Position numbers and translations under genes: made by a program. Positions 46,056-58,540 of a DNA stretch of 64,000 bases are shown one piece after another; the first letter of the stretch is position 1; every line of letters starts with the position of its first letter. The notes under the pieces were generated by a model, which had not been told where the DNA came from, made no database searches, and worked only from the letters and a program-made list of their open reading frames with translations. Origin of the DNA: Hofstenia miamia (taxonomy: Eukaryota > Xenacoelomorpha > Acoela); NCBI GenBank assembly GCA_004352715.1, contig SCFE01000038.1, positions 432,278-496,277 on the forward strand. The letters are read 5' to 3'.

Positions 46056-47000
46056 ATGAATGAATCCAACACAACTTACGGGCCTCCTGGTGGTTATTAC
46101 AATGACTATTTTGTATTTATTCATATGATTTTTGTCGGCTCTATAGGCATTCCTAGTAACTCTATCATAATTTTAGTAGTCATAATCCAACCCTTCATCA
46201 AAACAAAGTCATCATTAATGTATGTGTTTCACCTTGCATTTTCTGATTTATTGAATTGCGCAGTATATCTACTAATAAATCTACCCTTTTTCCTTTGGCC
46301 AGAAGAATTCCTTTTAAAGAAGTTTTTTTATATATGTAGCACATGGGCTATGTCAATGCAAATGACTCTTTTTCATACAACGTACATGGTGGTGTTGATC
46401 ACTTGTGATCGATTAATTAATGTATTTTCAGTAAATATATCTCGAAAATTTAACCAAGAATTCATTGCTAAAAGGCTTTGTTGGACAGTATTTTGTATAT
46501 CTGTTGTAGCAGCTGTTCCATTTTATCGACTTAATCGTCAAGTTTTAAGTACAGTTATTTGGAAAGGTGAAGTTTACACTGGCTTTCGATGTTACCGTAG
46601 GAAAGCACCTTTCCTTACTTTTTTCAATATTGCATTTGGCTACACGATACCATTGATAGTTATAACCTTCGGAAATGTGGCTATTATTTTTGGAATTCTT
46701 TATCGTTCTCTAAGCAAGAAGTTTTCCCGGAAAATTAAGATAGAGGACTTGCGAGTAACATTTACATTGGTATCTTGTTGCGTTGTAATGGTAACTGTTT
46801 ACTTACCTTTCTATATTCTACAGGTTTTGCAGTATTTCTGGTCTCCAGAACAGGAAGCGAAGTTTTGGGAAAGTTCATTTAATTATACACTGTGGTACAC
46901 TGCACTAGGACTTCGGCATTTCAACTCTATTATAAACTTCTCCATTTATGTTACAACAAATCCAAATTTTAGACAGTCTCTAAAGAAAATATATAGTTAA
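46056..47000 (+). CDS. Intronless class A (rhodopsin-like) GPCR, second subfamily
   Basis: A 314-residue seven-transmembrane receptor, ligand unknown. The start is the ATG at 46056 (MNESNTTYG); the frame is open from a TTG at 46044, which is not needed. N-glycosylation sequons are at Asn2 and Asn5. Landmarks: Asn35 in TM1, Asp64 in TM2 (LAFSDLLN), Cys94 before TM3 pairing with Cys179 in the second extracellular loop, and CDRL at 117-120 in place of DRY. Trp143 lies in TM4, Pro199 in TM5 (GYTIPL) and Pro251 in TM6 (VYLPFYIL). TM7 has NFSIY at 294-298 replacing NPxxY. A cytoplasmic tail of about 15 residues follows (NPNFRQSLKKIYS). There are no introns or lesions. It differs strongly from the 13288/58687 pair, so it is a separate subfamily; a broken relative sits at 31712-32654. 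The overall layout resembles small peptide- or nucleotide-type receptors, but I would not assign a ligand. Confidence 0.9.
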   Translation: MNESNTTYGPPGGYYNDYFVFIHMIFVGSIGIPSNSIIILVVIIQPFIKTKSSLMYVFHLAFSDLLNCAVYLLINLPFFLWPEEFLLKKFFYICSTWAMSMQMTLFHTTYMVVLITCDRLINVFSVNISRKFNQEFIAKRLCWTVFCISVVAAVPFYRLNRQVLSTVIWKGEVYTGFRCYRRKAPFLTFFNIAFGYTIPLIVITFGNVAIIFGILYRSLSKKFSRKIKIEDLRVTFTLVSCCVVMVTVYLPFYILQVLQYFWSPEQEAKFWESSFNYTLWYTALGLRHFNSIINFSIYVTTNPNFRQSLKKIYS

Positions 47001-47136
47001 GTAACTAATAATATTAATTATTAATAAGCGCAAATGATTTTTCTGAAAATATCAATGAACTTTGTCAACATCTCAATATTTTTTGAAAATTTTAAATTAT
47101 ATTTAACCAGTAAAAGTGCACCTGAATGCAAAATTT

Positions 47137-47167
<31 letters not shown>

Positions 47168-48984
47168 AATTTGCATAACCTCTATTTAGTATTTCTAGCT
47201 AGCTATTACAATACAGCTCTCGTAATTTGATTGCTTATTTTGTTGCTATAGTCATACTTTATATATCTTTATTAGTATAGCTGTGAATAGAGTGTTTAAT
47301 TTATGAAAGCGTATTTTGATTTTAGATTAACATGAAGTCGCTATAACTATTCAAAATTGGATAATATTTTATTTAATTTATTGTATATAGCAGTTTTCAT
47401 ATTGATTATACGAATAAATATATTCATAATAGTTTGTATTTTAGTATTTTGAACATCTTGAATCAATATACTTTGTGGAACATTTTTATAAAGATGGAAT
47501 TGTATCCATTTCAAATGTATTCTTGTGAACACCTAAAACACATGCATTATATTTAAATAAGTATTTTCTTGAGAAATAATATCAACAACTACAGATTTCA
47601 TGTACAAAACAAAATTTATTTTTCATCCCTCTATAGATTAAATTGAAAGGTACATTCATGACTGATTTTTTTGAAAATAGTCAATGATTTTCTAAAGCAA
47701 ATTAAATTTATGTTTTGAAAATGTCCAAGAATTGAAATGTTTACTCGTTTATCAAAATTGATATCTGTGTAAATATTTTACAATGTGATAATAATATGTA
47801 ATCTATTACACTATTATTATTTTTGAATTTAATAATCATGAAATATGACTTAGAATAGTTTCACAGTCTGAATAGATTTTTGCATGTATTTATCCTAAAA
47901 TACAATAAAAAATCCGCATTTCAGGCATTTTTGACATACGTAAATAAAAGCTAAATAACATAAGACTATGATTCTGATTAGCATAGAAAACATATAGAGT
48001 TAGAATATCTCAAACACGTTTCCATTATAAGATTTGTTTTAGTATGGATCACTTATGCGTTTCAAAATAATTATTATTATTACGCACTTTAAGTTTTCCT
48101 ATATATCGTCCTAAATATTGAATGACCATAGAATTTTCATGTTTCAAATATCAATTAGCCTATATTCTGTGCCCCTGATATTCACCTCAGACTCGTACCT
48201 GATTCACTATCATTAAATTGACACTCTAAAATTGCCTGTAGAAGTGCAGACAACTACTAAATAATTATTAACTTTAAATATGCTAGTTGTTTCAATATCA
48301 TTATATGCCACATTCCCTACCCATCATATTGGAATTGGTTATTTGGAATATTGTAAGGAATTAATCACTTTATAATTAGAATTTTTGCTAGAAATTCCTG
48401 AAACTTATTTCATTTGAATATTTTTCCTATTCAATCAACTTTTATCCGTTTTTAATTGTCTCATTAAATTTCAATTAAAAACAACGTATATTAGCTTGGC
48501 TAGTATAATACCTAAAAAAATATAAGCTTACTCGATGAGAAGAAAAGCACTTAACAAATATTTTCATTACTGATATCCTTCGAAGTTTGTGTAAATAAGA
48601 TCCATTGCATTGTTATTGCAAGATAATTCAATCGAAAAAATGATTAGCAAAGTTCTCCCTTGAATAATGCAATAACTACTACTAAGTGTAGGAAAAGTTA
48701 CTGTCTAAATTGTTTGGGAAATATGCAGATCTATCCCTCTGAGTTTATGCGTTAGCATATAGAATATGAGGGAAAAATGCAATTTCAATATTGAAGCAGT
48801 GCAACCCCATTGCAAGTACTCTCTGAAGACTGAGTGTCTGATATGTTTTTCTTACTTATGTACATTATTTGTCTATTTTTGAATATCTGTTTCAAAGTAT
48901 TAAAAGCATTTAAAATATCTTACAGCACATAAAAAAAAATGTCATTATATTTATTTCAGGAAAATAGGGCGAGATTATTAAGGA
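47001..48984. other. Intergenic, no gene seen
   Basis: AT-rich DNA with a (TA)n tract at 47142-47166 and no recognisable coding or repeat content. Confidence 0.6.
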
Positions 48985-49379
48985 TGTGCCTGAATCCGGT
49001 ATCCAGTAAAGTCGGCAATTACACAACTAGATCCGGAATCCGGGAATATTTAACTTGTTTACTGGCTTTTACCAAATAACATATTTTTAGATACAACTCG
49101 ATTTAAAAATATAATTTTCGTGGAAAAAGCTATATTTTTTCAATCGTATAGAAGTTGCCAAGCAACAAAACAAGCTTTTCTGATAAATCAGGGAGTAATC
49201 TATTTTAATATGGTCAAAATATTAATTTGTATTCATCCGCCTGAGGTCGATATTAACTTAGAAATGAGGTTGTTCTTCAGTAATAATTGAGTAATATATA
49301 ATCCGGTATCCGCTAGTCAAATTATCAGTAATTATCCAGTATTCAGTGTATTCAATTCACTATTCAGATCCCATCCCTA
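48985..49379 (+). repeat. CCGGTATCC-type MITE (copy 2, with both ends)
   Basis: Starts near GGATGTGCCTGAATCCGG and ends near CAGATCCCATCCCTA, so the termini read roughly TAGGGATG[TG] inward on both strands, an hAT-like MITE end. The body matches copy 1 at 3370-3662: ACTTGTTTACTGG, then GAAGTTGCCAAGCAACAAAACAAG. There is no coding content. Confidence 0.6.
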
Positions 49380-49902
49380 AATATAATCGCTCCCAATTAA
49401 ATAACAATTATGCATAGAAATTACAAATCAATCGTTTCAAACTATTTCAATCATGCGTAATCATTATTGTAAAACTTGTATCCTTGCCATGATTGAATTT
49501 TCCATTGGGATTGGCTACAATTTTTTCTCCGAGACACTAAATTGTTCACAGATTTTTTAAGCTTACTCTCTCCTTGAATTGCCTTTGTTCTTGTTTTTGA
49601 TCAAACCATTTCCCTTCTATTTCCTAAGTGTCACCTCACTAACTTTGAAATCCATTGATGGTTCTGATTTTCTTTTTACTTAATTATTTGTCCCATGTTT
49701 TATCATTTCCTCTACTATTGAACTCCGTTTATTCTCCATTAATTGCGACATGATTGAAGGAAATTAATGACATTTAGTAATATATATATATATATATATA
49801 TATATACTAGTTATTTTCACACACATTTCGATTAATACTCATTGTGATGTACAATACTTAAAATAATTGTAACGAATGTATTAAAAATTAATTAATTTTT
49901 AG
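49380..49902. other. Intergenic with (TA)n, ending in a splice-acceptor-like site
   Basis: AT-rich DNA with (TA)n at 49781-49806. The final bases TTAATTTTTAG form a pyrimidine/T-rich tract with AG, consistent with a 3' splice site for the open segment that follows. Confidence 0.4.
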
Positions 49903-50070
49903 ATACAGAAGAATCAGCACTTCATAAAAGAAATCGGGCCTTAGAAGGATTTAGCGATCTCAGCTCCAACGAATTGCCTGCAGTACGGAGTAGACGACCA
50001 AATGCGAGAATATTTAATCTCGACTCATGCTTGATAGAGGAGGAAACGTCTTTACCAGATGAGGAAATCA
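49903..50070 (+). other. Orphan open segment, possible internal exon
   Basis: After a TTTTTAG acceptor-like site, the + strand stays open for ~56 codons to an N at 50071 and then (TA)n. The peptide is acidic and balanced: TEESALHKRNRALEGFSDLS, then NELPAVRSRRPNARIFNL and IEEETSLPDEEI. Its composition (Glu, Arg, Leu, Ser; few Asn, Ile or Lys) is unlike chance AT-rich frames around it, and the G+C content is locally higher. The 3' end is lost at the N. It may be a real exon of a gene whose other exons lie outside or were lost, or a transposon-derived scrap. The - strand frame over the same bases is the shadow. I recognise no family. Confidence 0.4.
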
Positions 50071-50071
50071 N

Positions 50072-50108
<37 letters not shown>

Positions 50109-50599
50109 GAAAGAAATGTCCAGCTCTCTAGCATGGATTAAAAGATATAGATATTTCATTTTTCGCTAACGTTTTGTTTTACCCTTGTCCTCTTTAGTAC
50201 TATATTAAACTGCAATAATTCATGAAATTTAAGCTCTTACTGATTTCTTTTATACATCTCAAGAAATTTGAATCATTTTAATTGCACACCACTAAGCGAA
50301 GGAAAACTAAATTGATTTCCTTCAAAATAAGTGTTGTGCGATAATTCAATTTGCAAGTTCATTACATGCTTTTACAACAAAGTGAAATAGCGCGATTTAA
50401 ACAAGAATGCTTATTCAGCAATCAATCAGCATAGATGGTTTTATAGATTAATAGGTTTTGGTGTAAAACGTGTTTGAAATAGACACTTTCAAATATTGTA
50501 TTGAAAAATCGACGTCGGGAATAAGGTTTTTGAAAATCCTTACATGTTCTTTAAGAGATCAATAATATATGTAATAGTGAAAAATTTGACTCATATCCA

Positions 50600-51570
50600 A
50601 AAGTCAACAAACTAGTGTAGTGTCCTGGTGTGCCGACTTCCTGGCATAAAAAAACAGCCACTGGTAATTGTTAATAGAAAGGCATCACAATGGCGATCCA
50701 CAAATCTTGGAGTTCCACAAGGCACTGTCCAAAGTCCTATATATTTTAATATTACAACAAATTACTTGAAGATTCCAAAACATATGTCTCACAGAAACTA
50801 CCTGAAGAAGTATGCGGATGACAACTACTGTATTTGTTTTGAAAAAAATGGAAAAGATGATGCATGTGCAATTTCGAAGCTTATATCAAAATGGTACAGA
50901 GATCACAATTTCCTCATAAATGCTGGTAAATCAAAAGAGCTTAAAATCTCTGTTCCAAGAAATTATCACATACCAACCCAAAATACTCAGAATTTCTTAT
51001 TAGTAAATGAAATGAAAATACTTGGAATTACAATATCCAGTCACTTTAGTTTTCAAAGTAATGTGCTAAATTTAACGAAAAAGATTAACCAGCACATTTA
51101 CTTGCTCCTAAAGCTTAAACCTTTGGGATATTCAACTGCTGAGCTGGAACTGTTGTATTCTATATTATTGTCAACGTTATTAAATAGGGACTTGAAGCGC
51201 ATGCAGCAGAGAACAAGATAAATTTGGAGTACATTGATAGAATACAGAAGAAAGCTATCCGATTCCGAATCATACAATGCTTTGCATCAATACGTGATTT
51301 GATAAAAAAAGATGAACAATTATTCAGCAAGATCTATTCAAATTCGACACAACCCATTCGACACATCCTTCCTAATAGAACTCAATTCACTGCAGAGAAA
51401 TTAAGGCCACGTATACCTCCAACAATTCTGGTGAAAAAATATCAAAACCTCAAAATTTTTCCAAACAGATACCTGAAATATCCATATCTGTAAATTTGTA
51501 AACTATATATTCTGAATGTTATTTTCAGATGCATAGTCATAAAATACATTATTATTATTATTATTATTAA
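50600..51570 (+). mobile_element. 5'-truncated LINE with RT and (ATT)n tail
   Basis: The element begins abruptly inside the RT domain and ends in (ATT)n at about 51549-51570, the pattern left by target-primed reverse transcription with early stop. From 50628: NLGVPQGTVQSPIYFNI (RT block 4), then YLKKYADDNYCICF with the catalytic YADD intact, NAGKSKELKI, and MKILGITISSHFSF. A frame change near 51190 leads to NLEYIDRIQKKAIRF and a C-terminal stretch ending at a TAA at about 51491-51493. There is a 3' UTR of about 55 bp. The frame is otherwise open, so insertion was fairly recent. The style matches the CR1/L2/Jockey-like group. No clear target duplication was found. Confidence 0.8.
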
Positions 51571-52465
51571 GCAGACAGTCGGCAATGGAATTTTAACACA
51601 TTGGATTACTGGAAAATTTATCTACCCTATTGAAATTGATAATAGAAAATAGCTTGAAAATTGTTATTTGATGAGCGAAAAATGTGTTTTTGTCAAATTT
51701 ATGAAGAAGCACAATTACGTAAACTCACGATTTGTCCAACTGGCGATCTCAAAGATCAAAATGAATCTGCACAAGGTTAGTTATTGCTATGAGTTAAAAC
51801 TGTATTGGCATGTTGAATACATGTTTTTGCAATGTTTTTCTAAAGGTTATTTTTCAAATTCTTATGGGGTTGTTCGATTGTCAAATTACAAGAGCCAATT
51901 ATCAATAAAAAAATTAATGTTCTACGTCAATTATTAATTACCAATCATTTATCTTAACGGATATAGACAGCTAAAACATTTTTTTATAAATTGTTTTTCA
52001 AGGAAATCTTGAAAATAAAAAGAAACATCTTGTCTTCACCGGAGAATACAATACTACAATCGCCAGTTTTGCAGTAAGGTTTTAACCTTAAGCATTGGTT
52101 GAGAAACGTGTCAACCCAACTTGAAGTTGGGTTATCCTGTGGGTTACTTTTAGATGTGTGGGGCCGGGTCATGCGTCATTTTATAATTGCTAGGGTGGAA
52201 GAAAATATCATTTTTGTGTAAAGTTTGAAATATAATTTTTGGAATTTCTACTATCATAAATGACTTTCTACCGATTTGTTTAAATGTATTAAAAGAAAAA
52301 TGTGTGTCGATAATTTGATAAATCAATGCCTGCTAGTATATGCATTTTATCAAAATTTTGTACCTTGCAGCGGTTTTAACTAAAAGCAAGGCTAAAAAAT
52401 ATTTTTTTGTCAAAAATTTACTGCTTGTTAACCCTAGTTCTAATACATTTATTACTGAAATACAA
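51571..52465. other. Intergenic, no gene seen
   Basis: An 89-codon frame at 51668-51937 has no recognisable domain. Around 52105-52180 the patch AACCCAACTTGAAGTTGGGTT contains a short palindrome and a GGGGCCGGGTC stretch that looks like a repeat end. Confidence 0.5.
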
Positions 52466-52690
52466 TCTCAATATCGACCACTTGTGGATGAAAAAAAATA
52501 TTTTGATGTACATTAAATAGACTACGTAATGATGTCAGAAAAATTTGTTTTGTTGCATGAAGACTTCCATATCATGGAAAAATATAGCTTTTCCTCGAAA
52601 TTTTTTTTTAATCAAAATTTATCTCAGAATATGCTATCCGGTAAAATCCGGTGAATAAGTTAAATTTTACCGGATGCCGGCACATCCCTA
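52466..52690 (-). repeat. CCGGTATCC-type MITE (copy 3, inverted)
   Basis: The reverse complement of the family at 3370 and 48985: it ends on the right with GCCGGCACATCCCTA and contains TTGTTTTGTTGCATGAAGACTTCC, AATTTATCTCAGAATATG and TATCCGGTAAAATCCGG. The right terminus preserves the TAGGGATGTGCCGGC end of the family. Confidence 0.6.
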
Positions 52691-52845
52691 CCTGCAACAG
52701 TAACAAGACAATATCAATTTGTATAAATTGTAAAGAGCCAGTTTGTAGACATGGTCTTAGTACCACATATGCGAACTATTATGTATTAAAACTTGGGTCA
52801 ATTAACACACTTGGTCCTTCTGAAAAGGAAACTTTTCTAGAATAG
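52687..52845 (+). pseudogene. Possible piggyBac-type transposase C-terminal Cys-rich fragment
   Basis: The frame reads PTCNSNKTISICINCKEPVC and then RHG, that is C...C-x2-C-x4-C-x-H, followed by a short tail ending at TAG. A small zinc-binding Cys/His motif at the extreme C-terminus is typical of piggyBac-like transposases. There is nothing upstream to support it, since the MITE copy lies directly before, so this is tentative. Confidence 0.3.
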
Positions 52846-54403
52846 TTCTTGTAAGTTAAGTTTCACATGAATAATGTACATGCAAAAATATTAAAGTAAA
52901 AAAATTTCAGAAAATTCTATTGTAAATTAATTGTATGCGAGTAATGAACATTTTGTAAATGGGTCAATTCACTCATTACTACCCTGGTTTCTGAAGCTTC
53001 CTGTTACATAGAAATTTTACTTATTTCATGCGAAACTTAATTTTCAGCATGTAATTGACTACAAAATGGGAACACACTCACAATCGATATTTAACTATTC
53101 TATTAATAATAGAAACAAGTTTTGACAAACTCAATTGATAGCCGAATAAAAAATTTGCTTCATTTGATCATTCCATGTAATATATTCAAAATAATTTTGT
53201 CGAGTAATCCCTATGAAAAAGAACATGGGCAAGTGGAATTGTAACCCTTACATCAAAATGAAATAAGTGTATTAATAGGCTACATTACCTAAAATATGAG
53301 ATATAATAAAATATTTGATAAAACCACTCCCAATGAATAATGATGACAATTTTAATTGTAGCCCCTCCAAATCTGAAAAGCTGCCCTCGCAGGAGTCCTA
53401 CTTTAATATTTTCCTTATACATTTATAATAATGATCTCTACAAGGTAAGCAGCATTATCAGGCGTTTGTACTCTCAATTTAAATGCCTGAGGAATCAACA
53501 ATTTAACTCTTACGAATGAGATAATAATTGCACTTCGCCTGCAAAGGGTTCTTTTTCGGAACCTAAATTAAGAAATATAAATATTTTTAATGTGTTTCGT
53601 ATTAATAAATTTATACATAAAATGAGGTATGAAAACGTATCACTAAAGGCAATTTGAAATTCAAGCAGGGAACCAGAGTTTTTGCTCATTAAAAATACAG
53701 GAAATACACTAAACCTATATTCTATAAAGACATTCTAGAATTATTTGCATGTGTATAAAGACATAATTTTGAGCCATCTTGCAGTTGAAATTTATTCTAC
53801 ATTTTACTCTTAGATTGCACACTTTTCGCCATATGTAGGCCGCTTCTAGTATTCAAGCTACTATGGCACAGGAAAGATTAAGTGGATTGTAATTGCTATC
53901 AACTGAGAAAGAGGTAGCAAAAAAATAAAGATTTCTAAATTATTATATGATTATAGTAAAAAAAGCCTGAAAATATGCGACTAAAAGAAAAGACATGAAT
54001 GTTTTCATTCAACTAGATCACATTTCTTGATAAATAGAATACTAGAGAAATATGTATTATATCAATTGGTTCTATCCTACTACATTATCTGTTATTTTAA
54101 TGCAGAGCATATTTTTGAATTTTCTTCAATTTTATGTGCATAGTCTAAGATTTGATTACGTTTCAAAATCTATAGAACTGTAATAAATATATGCTAAGCT
54201 TGCAATTCTAAATTTTATAACTATATTCGTAGGATATAGTTTTATATATAGCTTTATATTTTTCAAAAAATAGTATAATCTTGAAAAAAAATCTTTAAAA
54301 GAATTTTGCGCAACATCATTGTGTAAATACTGACTGTCCTACACTACATAACAATTTAATTGATTACTTCCTAAAAAATTCCGATTTAGTTTTTAAATCC
54401 TTT
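52846..54403. other. Intergenic, no gene seen
   Basis: AT-rich DNA without recognisable coding or repeat content. Confidence 0.55.
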
Positions 54404-56879
54404 ATGTTTGAATCATTCAGGGATCATTCTCTTTGCACATACATGTATATAAGTAATATAACTACCAAAGTCAATAAATTTAAAATAATTTATGCAAGAG
54501 ATTATCTATATTATTCAGACGAAATAATGGAAACACTTTTGAAAAACATATCGTTCAACTATATATACACATTAAAATCTGGATCTTGCATGATTAATTA
54601 TATTTCAAAAGAAATTTGCAATGCAGTTAATAAAGCGGAAAATTAAGTACCGCAAAGTAAAATTAAAGGCGCGAAAATTTGCTTTATCAAATGCCGATGA
54701 TAATTATATACGTGAACAAGTAAGCATTAAAAGAAAATTGTTTGAACTCGCTTAAACAGAACCGAGAACAACTAATTGGACTAACTACGAAAAATCACAG
54801 AGGATTATTAAACAATTAAGAAATAAAAAATCTGCCTTAAAAGAAAAAGATTCTTCAATAAACTAAATAATACAAACGAAAAATGGCGATATATTCATAA
54901 AATATTAGGAAAAAGTAAAGGAATTTCAACGGATATTAATGAATTAAGTATTGATAACCAAACTACAACTGAAAAAACAAGAATAATAGACCACCTAAGT
55001 ACAACATTTAAGGAACTTGGCAATTTCAATTTTCCCCAATATAAGAGAAAGACAAATATTAATAAATTCCCAGGAAAAAATACTTTTCTTTTAGATTCAT
55101 AAATGCAAATGAATTAGAAACCATAATAAAACTTTAGACACAAATAAATCAACGGCATCCTATAATCTTCCAATCTTTATTATTAAACGTCATTTTCATA
55201 TCTTTAGTGAGCATCTACTATTTGCATTTAACCAATGCATTATTGATAATGCATGATGATATATTTAAGAAATCTGACATAAGCCCTATATANATAACGC
55301 TTTTATGTTTCATGTATAATTTTAAAGTGTTTTAGAAATTAATAGTGTTATTGTAATCAATTCTCTAGAGGCTCTTTTTTATCCAAGAACCTTCATTTTA
55401 ATCATAGCAAGACGAATGAACTTCACATTAACTTTGGTCAAAGCTCTGTCCCTGAGTTGCAAGATATCACACAACAATCTGTAGTGAAATTGCTTGGTGT
55501 GTACTTTGACAAGGCACTTTCATTTTCTCATCACATCAGGAGCATGGCTAAAAAAGCAACTAGTAAGTTGTATTTATTGCTGAAATTGAAACATCTTGGA
55601 TTTAGCCAATATGAACTACAAACACTATACTATGCATTAGTTATGCTCTCGCTAACATATTGTTGTTCAGTTTGGGGAGGTTACTCAAAATCCCTTATGC
55701 TGCTCTTAGATAAAGTTCTAATTTAACCCTAAACAAATGTAGTTGTGTTACACTCCTTGATTTGAGCAAAGCTTTTAACTCTATGAATTTTGAAATATTA
55801 AAGACAAATTAATATATTATAACTTTGATAACAAATCTGTTAACTTAATAATGGCTTTCCTTAAAAATCCGACAGCAAATAGTTATACTTAATGGTAAAC
55901 ACAGTAAAATTTATCAATATGCAGATGATACCTGTTTTATAAGTACTGATATAAATGCCTTTAATGCAACTAAAAATCTCTGATATGACATCGAAAATTT
56001 AACAAAATATTTCTCAAATAATCAATTGAAAGTAAACATTGAAAAAACAAAATTTATAATATTCTCCCCCTAAGACAAAGAGAAATTTCACAAAAAAACA
56101 GAATTTAAATTAAATAATGTAGCAATAAACACAAAACGAATGTATTAACTATTTAGGTGTTGAAATTGACAATGATTTAAGTTTCGAACAATTCTTCATG
56201 GCTAAAATTAAAAAAATGGCTTCTGGAGTTAGGTATCTTTATCATCTCAGAAATAATTCAAATACGTACCACAAACAATTAATAAATGCACTCTGCCTTT
56301 CACGATTTCAATATTGCTCATTCCTCTTTACAAATATTAATTCAAAACATCGCATCCTCCTGTCTAAAACTTTTAATTGGTCACTTAAAATACTCAATTT
56401 TGAACAAAAACACGACAATGCATCCGATTACCGATTAAAATACAAAATACTATCTCCTTATCAAATTCATATGCATATATTATCAATATTATTTAAATTC
56501 AAATTTGTCAACACGCAATTTCGTTTTTAAAACAGTATATTAAATTAAATAAACGGTCTCAAACCTTTTTATGCGTGGATAAATATTTTAATCGTTTTCA
56601 CCACACAGCAACTAAATTATGGAATAACTTAAATAGAGAAATTAAATTTGAAAACAATTACAAGAAATTCAGAAAGAAATTGCGAACATTCATTTTTAAT
56701 AGACAATGCCTACTTACTTACAATAATACACTACATTCATTTTAAAATTTTGTATAAAATGCACACACACACAACACACACACGTACATTTTAATATTAT
56801 ATATATTTATTATATTTGTAAATAGCTTTTTGTAGTTTTGTAATTAATAGTTTTTTTGTACCTTTTTCTTTTCTGATTT

Positions 56880-56924
<45 letters not shown>

Positions 56925-56925
56925 T
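54404..56925 (+). mobile_element. Decayed LINE with RT remnants and (AAT)n tail, interrupted by another LINE fragment
   Basis: In order on the + strand: a ~80-codon upstream frame (54404-54646); the linker KWRYIHKILGKSKGISTD, then TTFKELGNFNFP, at about 54880-55040, very similar to the linker of the LINE at 9.5-12.5 kb; after a foreign LINE piece, LLDLSKAFNSMNFEIL at about 55750-55800 (RT block 3); QYADDTCFIST at about 55915-55950 (catalytic YADD); VNIEKTKFIIFSP; MASGVRYLYHL (56198-56530); and a C-terminal stretch ATKLWNNLNREIKFE at about 56610. The GVPQG block expected between LDLSK and YADD is missing, so RT is deleted internally. Several TGA, TAA and frame breaks occur. The 3' UTR ends in (AAT)n at 56880-56925. 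An N lies at 55293. Confidence 0.75.
55370..55733 (+). pseudogene. Nested LINE RT fragment (C-terminal part)
   Basis: The frame reads NHSKTNELHINFGQSSVPEL, VKLLGVYFDKALSFSHHI and SKLYLLLKLKHLGFSQYELQ, then LTYCCSVWGGYSKSLMLLL. This is the region after YxDD of a LINE RT. It resembles the element at 50600-51570 (YLLLKLKPLGYSTAELE) more than the host LINE, whose linker lies before it and whose RT block 3 follows it directly. So a piece of one LINE lies inside another. Confidence 0.65.
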
Positions 56926-58540
56926 ATATTACAGTATTTTTTAAAATATTATATTAGTTTCTATATTATTTTATGCTATTATGTTATTAAGAATTATTAT
57001 TAAGTAGCAAGAAACGCATTTCAAATATGTCTTAAATATTACTATTAGCGTTTTCAAAAAAATTTGACAGGCTAAAACTTTGACTTTGAAATTCCGTTTA
57101 TTGGATGCATACAATACATACTAAATAACTTGCATTCTTGGGAATTGATCGGTATCCTAAACGGTTATACAAAAATATATTGTTATAATATGGAGCAACA
57201 TTTATGTAATTTTCAAAAACTATATTTTGTAGGCTATATAATTACCCAACAAAGTGCATATGCAAGAATAGAGAAATCTGTTTTACCACCAATAAATATG
57301 AGCGTGGAATACACATGATAGTGACATGGACATTACCATTTATTTTTATTTTGCTTGTAGGCCGTATTTTTACGGTGTCCATGAGTTATTCTCATTGGAA
57401 AGTCTATTGCTTGAATAAGGAGCATAGTAATACACATCTTCATAGCTTTGGCACGCATATATCTATATATATCTATATTTGCCTTGTCAGCATTGCATGC
57501 TCCATCTGTTAAAACTAACAATTTTATATAGATGTGACAATTGGTTATAATTAAAACATACTTATTGAAAAATCCGACTTGCAGCGAGGTCAGCACGGTG
57601 CCGGGTTTGAGATTTGCACCGAGTCAATGTTTCTCTGAGACTATCCTACTCTGCCGGATCACAGTTACCCAATAAACAAGTGAACCATATAAATCTAAGC
57701 AAATGGGTTCATCTGAAGAAAGACAGATTACTTTAATCCTTTTAATGTTTTCAGAACCTTTTATGGTGATTTTAATTTGTTAAATGTAACACTAAATCCA
57801 TTAAATGCGGCTTAAATCAAAATGGAAGTTTGTTACTTGGTTACCTTAATAAATATAATACATTTGTGTTAATGTAAGAATATTTCACCAGCTGATATTT
57901 CAATTGACAAGAGAGCAAATTCCGAGGTACAAATGGATCTAAAAGTAAGGCATAACCCGCCTCTACTCTGCCCACTTGAAGTAATCCTAATTCGGAATAT
58001 TTTAGGATTCTTGCCAAAATTTTTGATTTTCTAGACTAAATTTACTTGTGAAAAACCTATAATAAAATTCATACACTGAAATTAAAAACGTAAAAGTTAT
58101 TCTTCAACATTTTGTTGCATTTTCTGCACTGTTGCGTAATAGTATAAGATATATTTTTTCACTTTCAATCGATTTTTGGAACATTTTTTCAAGAACCGCA
58201 ACTTGCCATATCTATGTTCATTTCTGATTTAGCTAATGTTAAATTATGGATTTGGACTGTACCAGCATTTTTTTTTCATAAAAAATTATTATGTTGGTTT
58301 TTTGTTTCGCATCCTAAATAATGATAGATGTGGAAAAAACCTTGAAAGCAAAATTTTAAAAAATGAGTCAAATCAGGTCACCGGGTCCAATCCCATCCTC
58401 GTCATATGTGCAACACATCTTGTGATCCCGTTGGAATTCTGTGTAGATTTAGGTCATAACGAGAAAATAATCAGATGAATTTAGTAATTATCCAGAATTT
58501 TTCAGTATGGTAATTTTTACTTTATATAATTATTTTAATA
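56926..58540. other. Intergenic, no gene seen
   Basis: AT-rich with a GC-richer patch near 57590-57680 (GGTCAGCACGGTGCCGGG, CTGCCGGATCACAG) that may be a repeat end. Frames at 57130-57596 and 58236-58478 have no recognisable domain. Confidence 0.5.

Noticed and set aside
51668-51937. 89-codon + strand frame
   Set aside because: No domain, no relatives in the window and ordinary AT-biased content; likely chance.
56760-56785. CA-rich repeats considered as a CRISPR-like or regulatory array
   Set aside because: A simple (CA)n microsatellite in a LINE 3' UTR; there is no repeat-spacer structure anywhere in the window.
57130-57596. Overlapping frames on both strands of 60-90 codons
   Set aside because: No recognisable motif, and overlapping opposite-strand frames of similar length point to chance.
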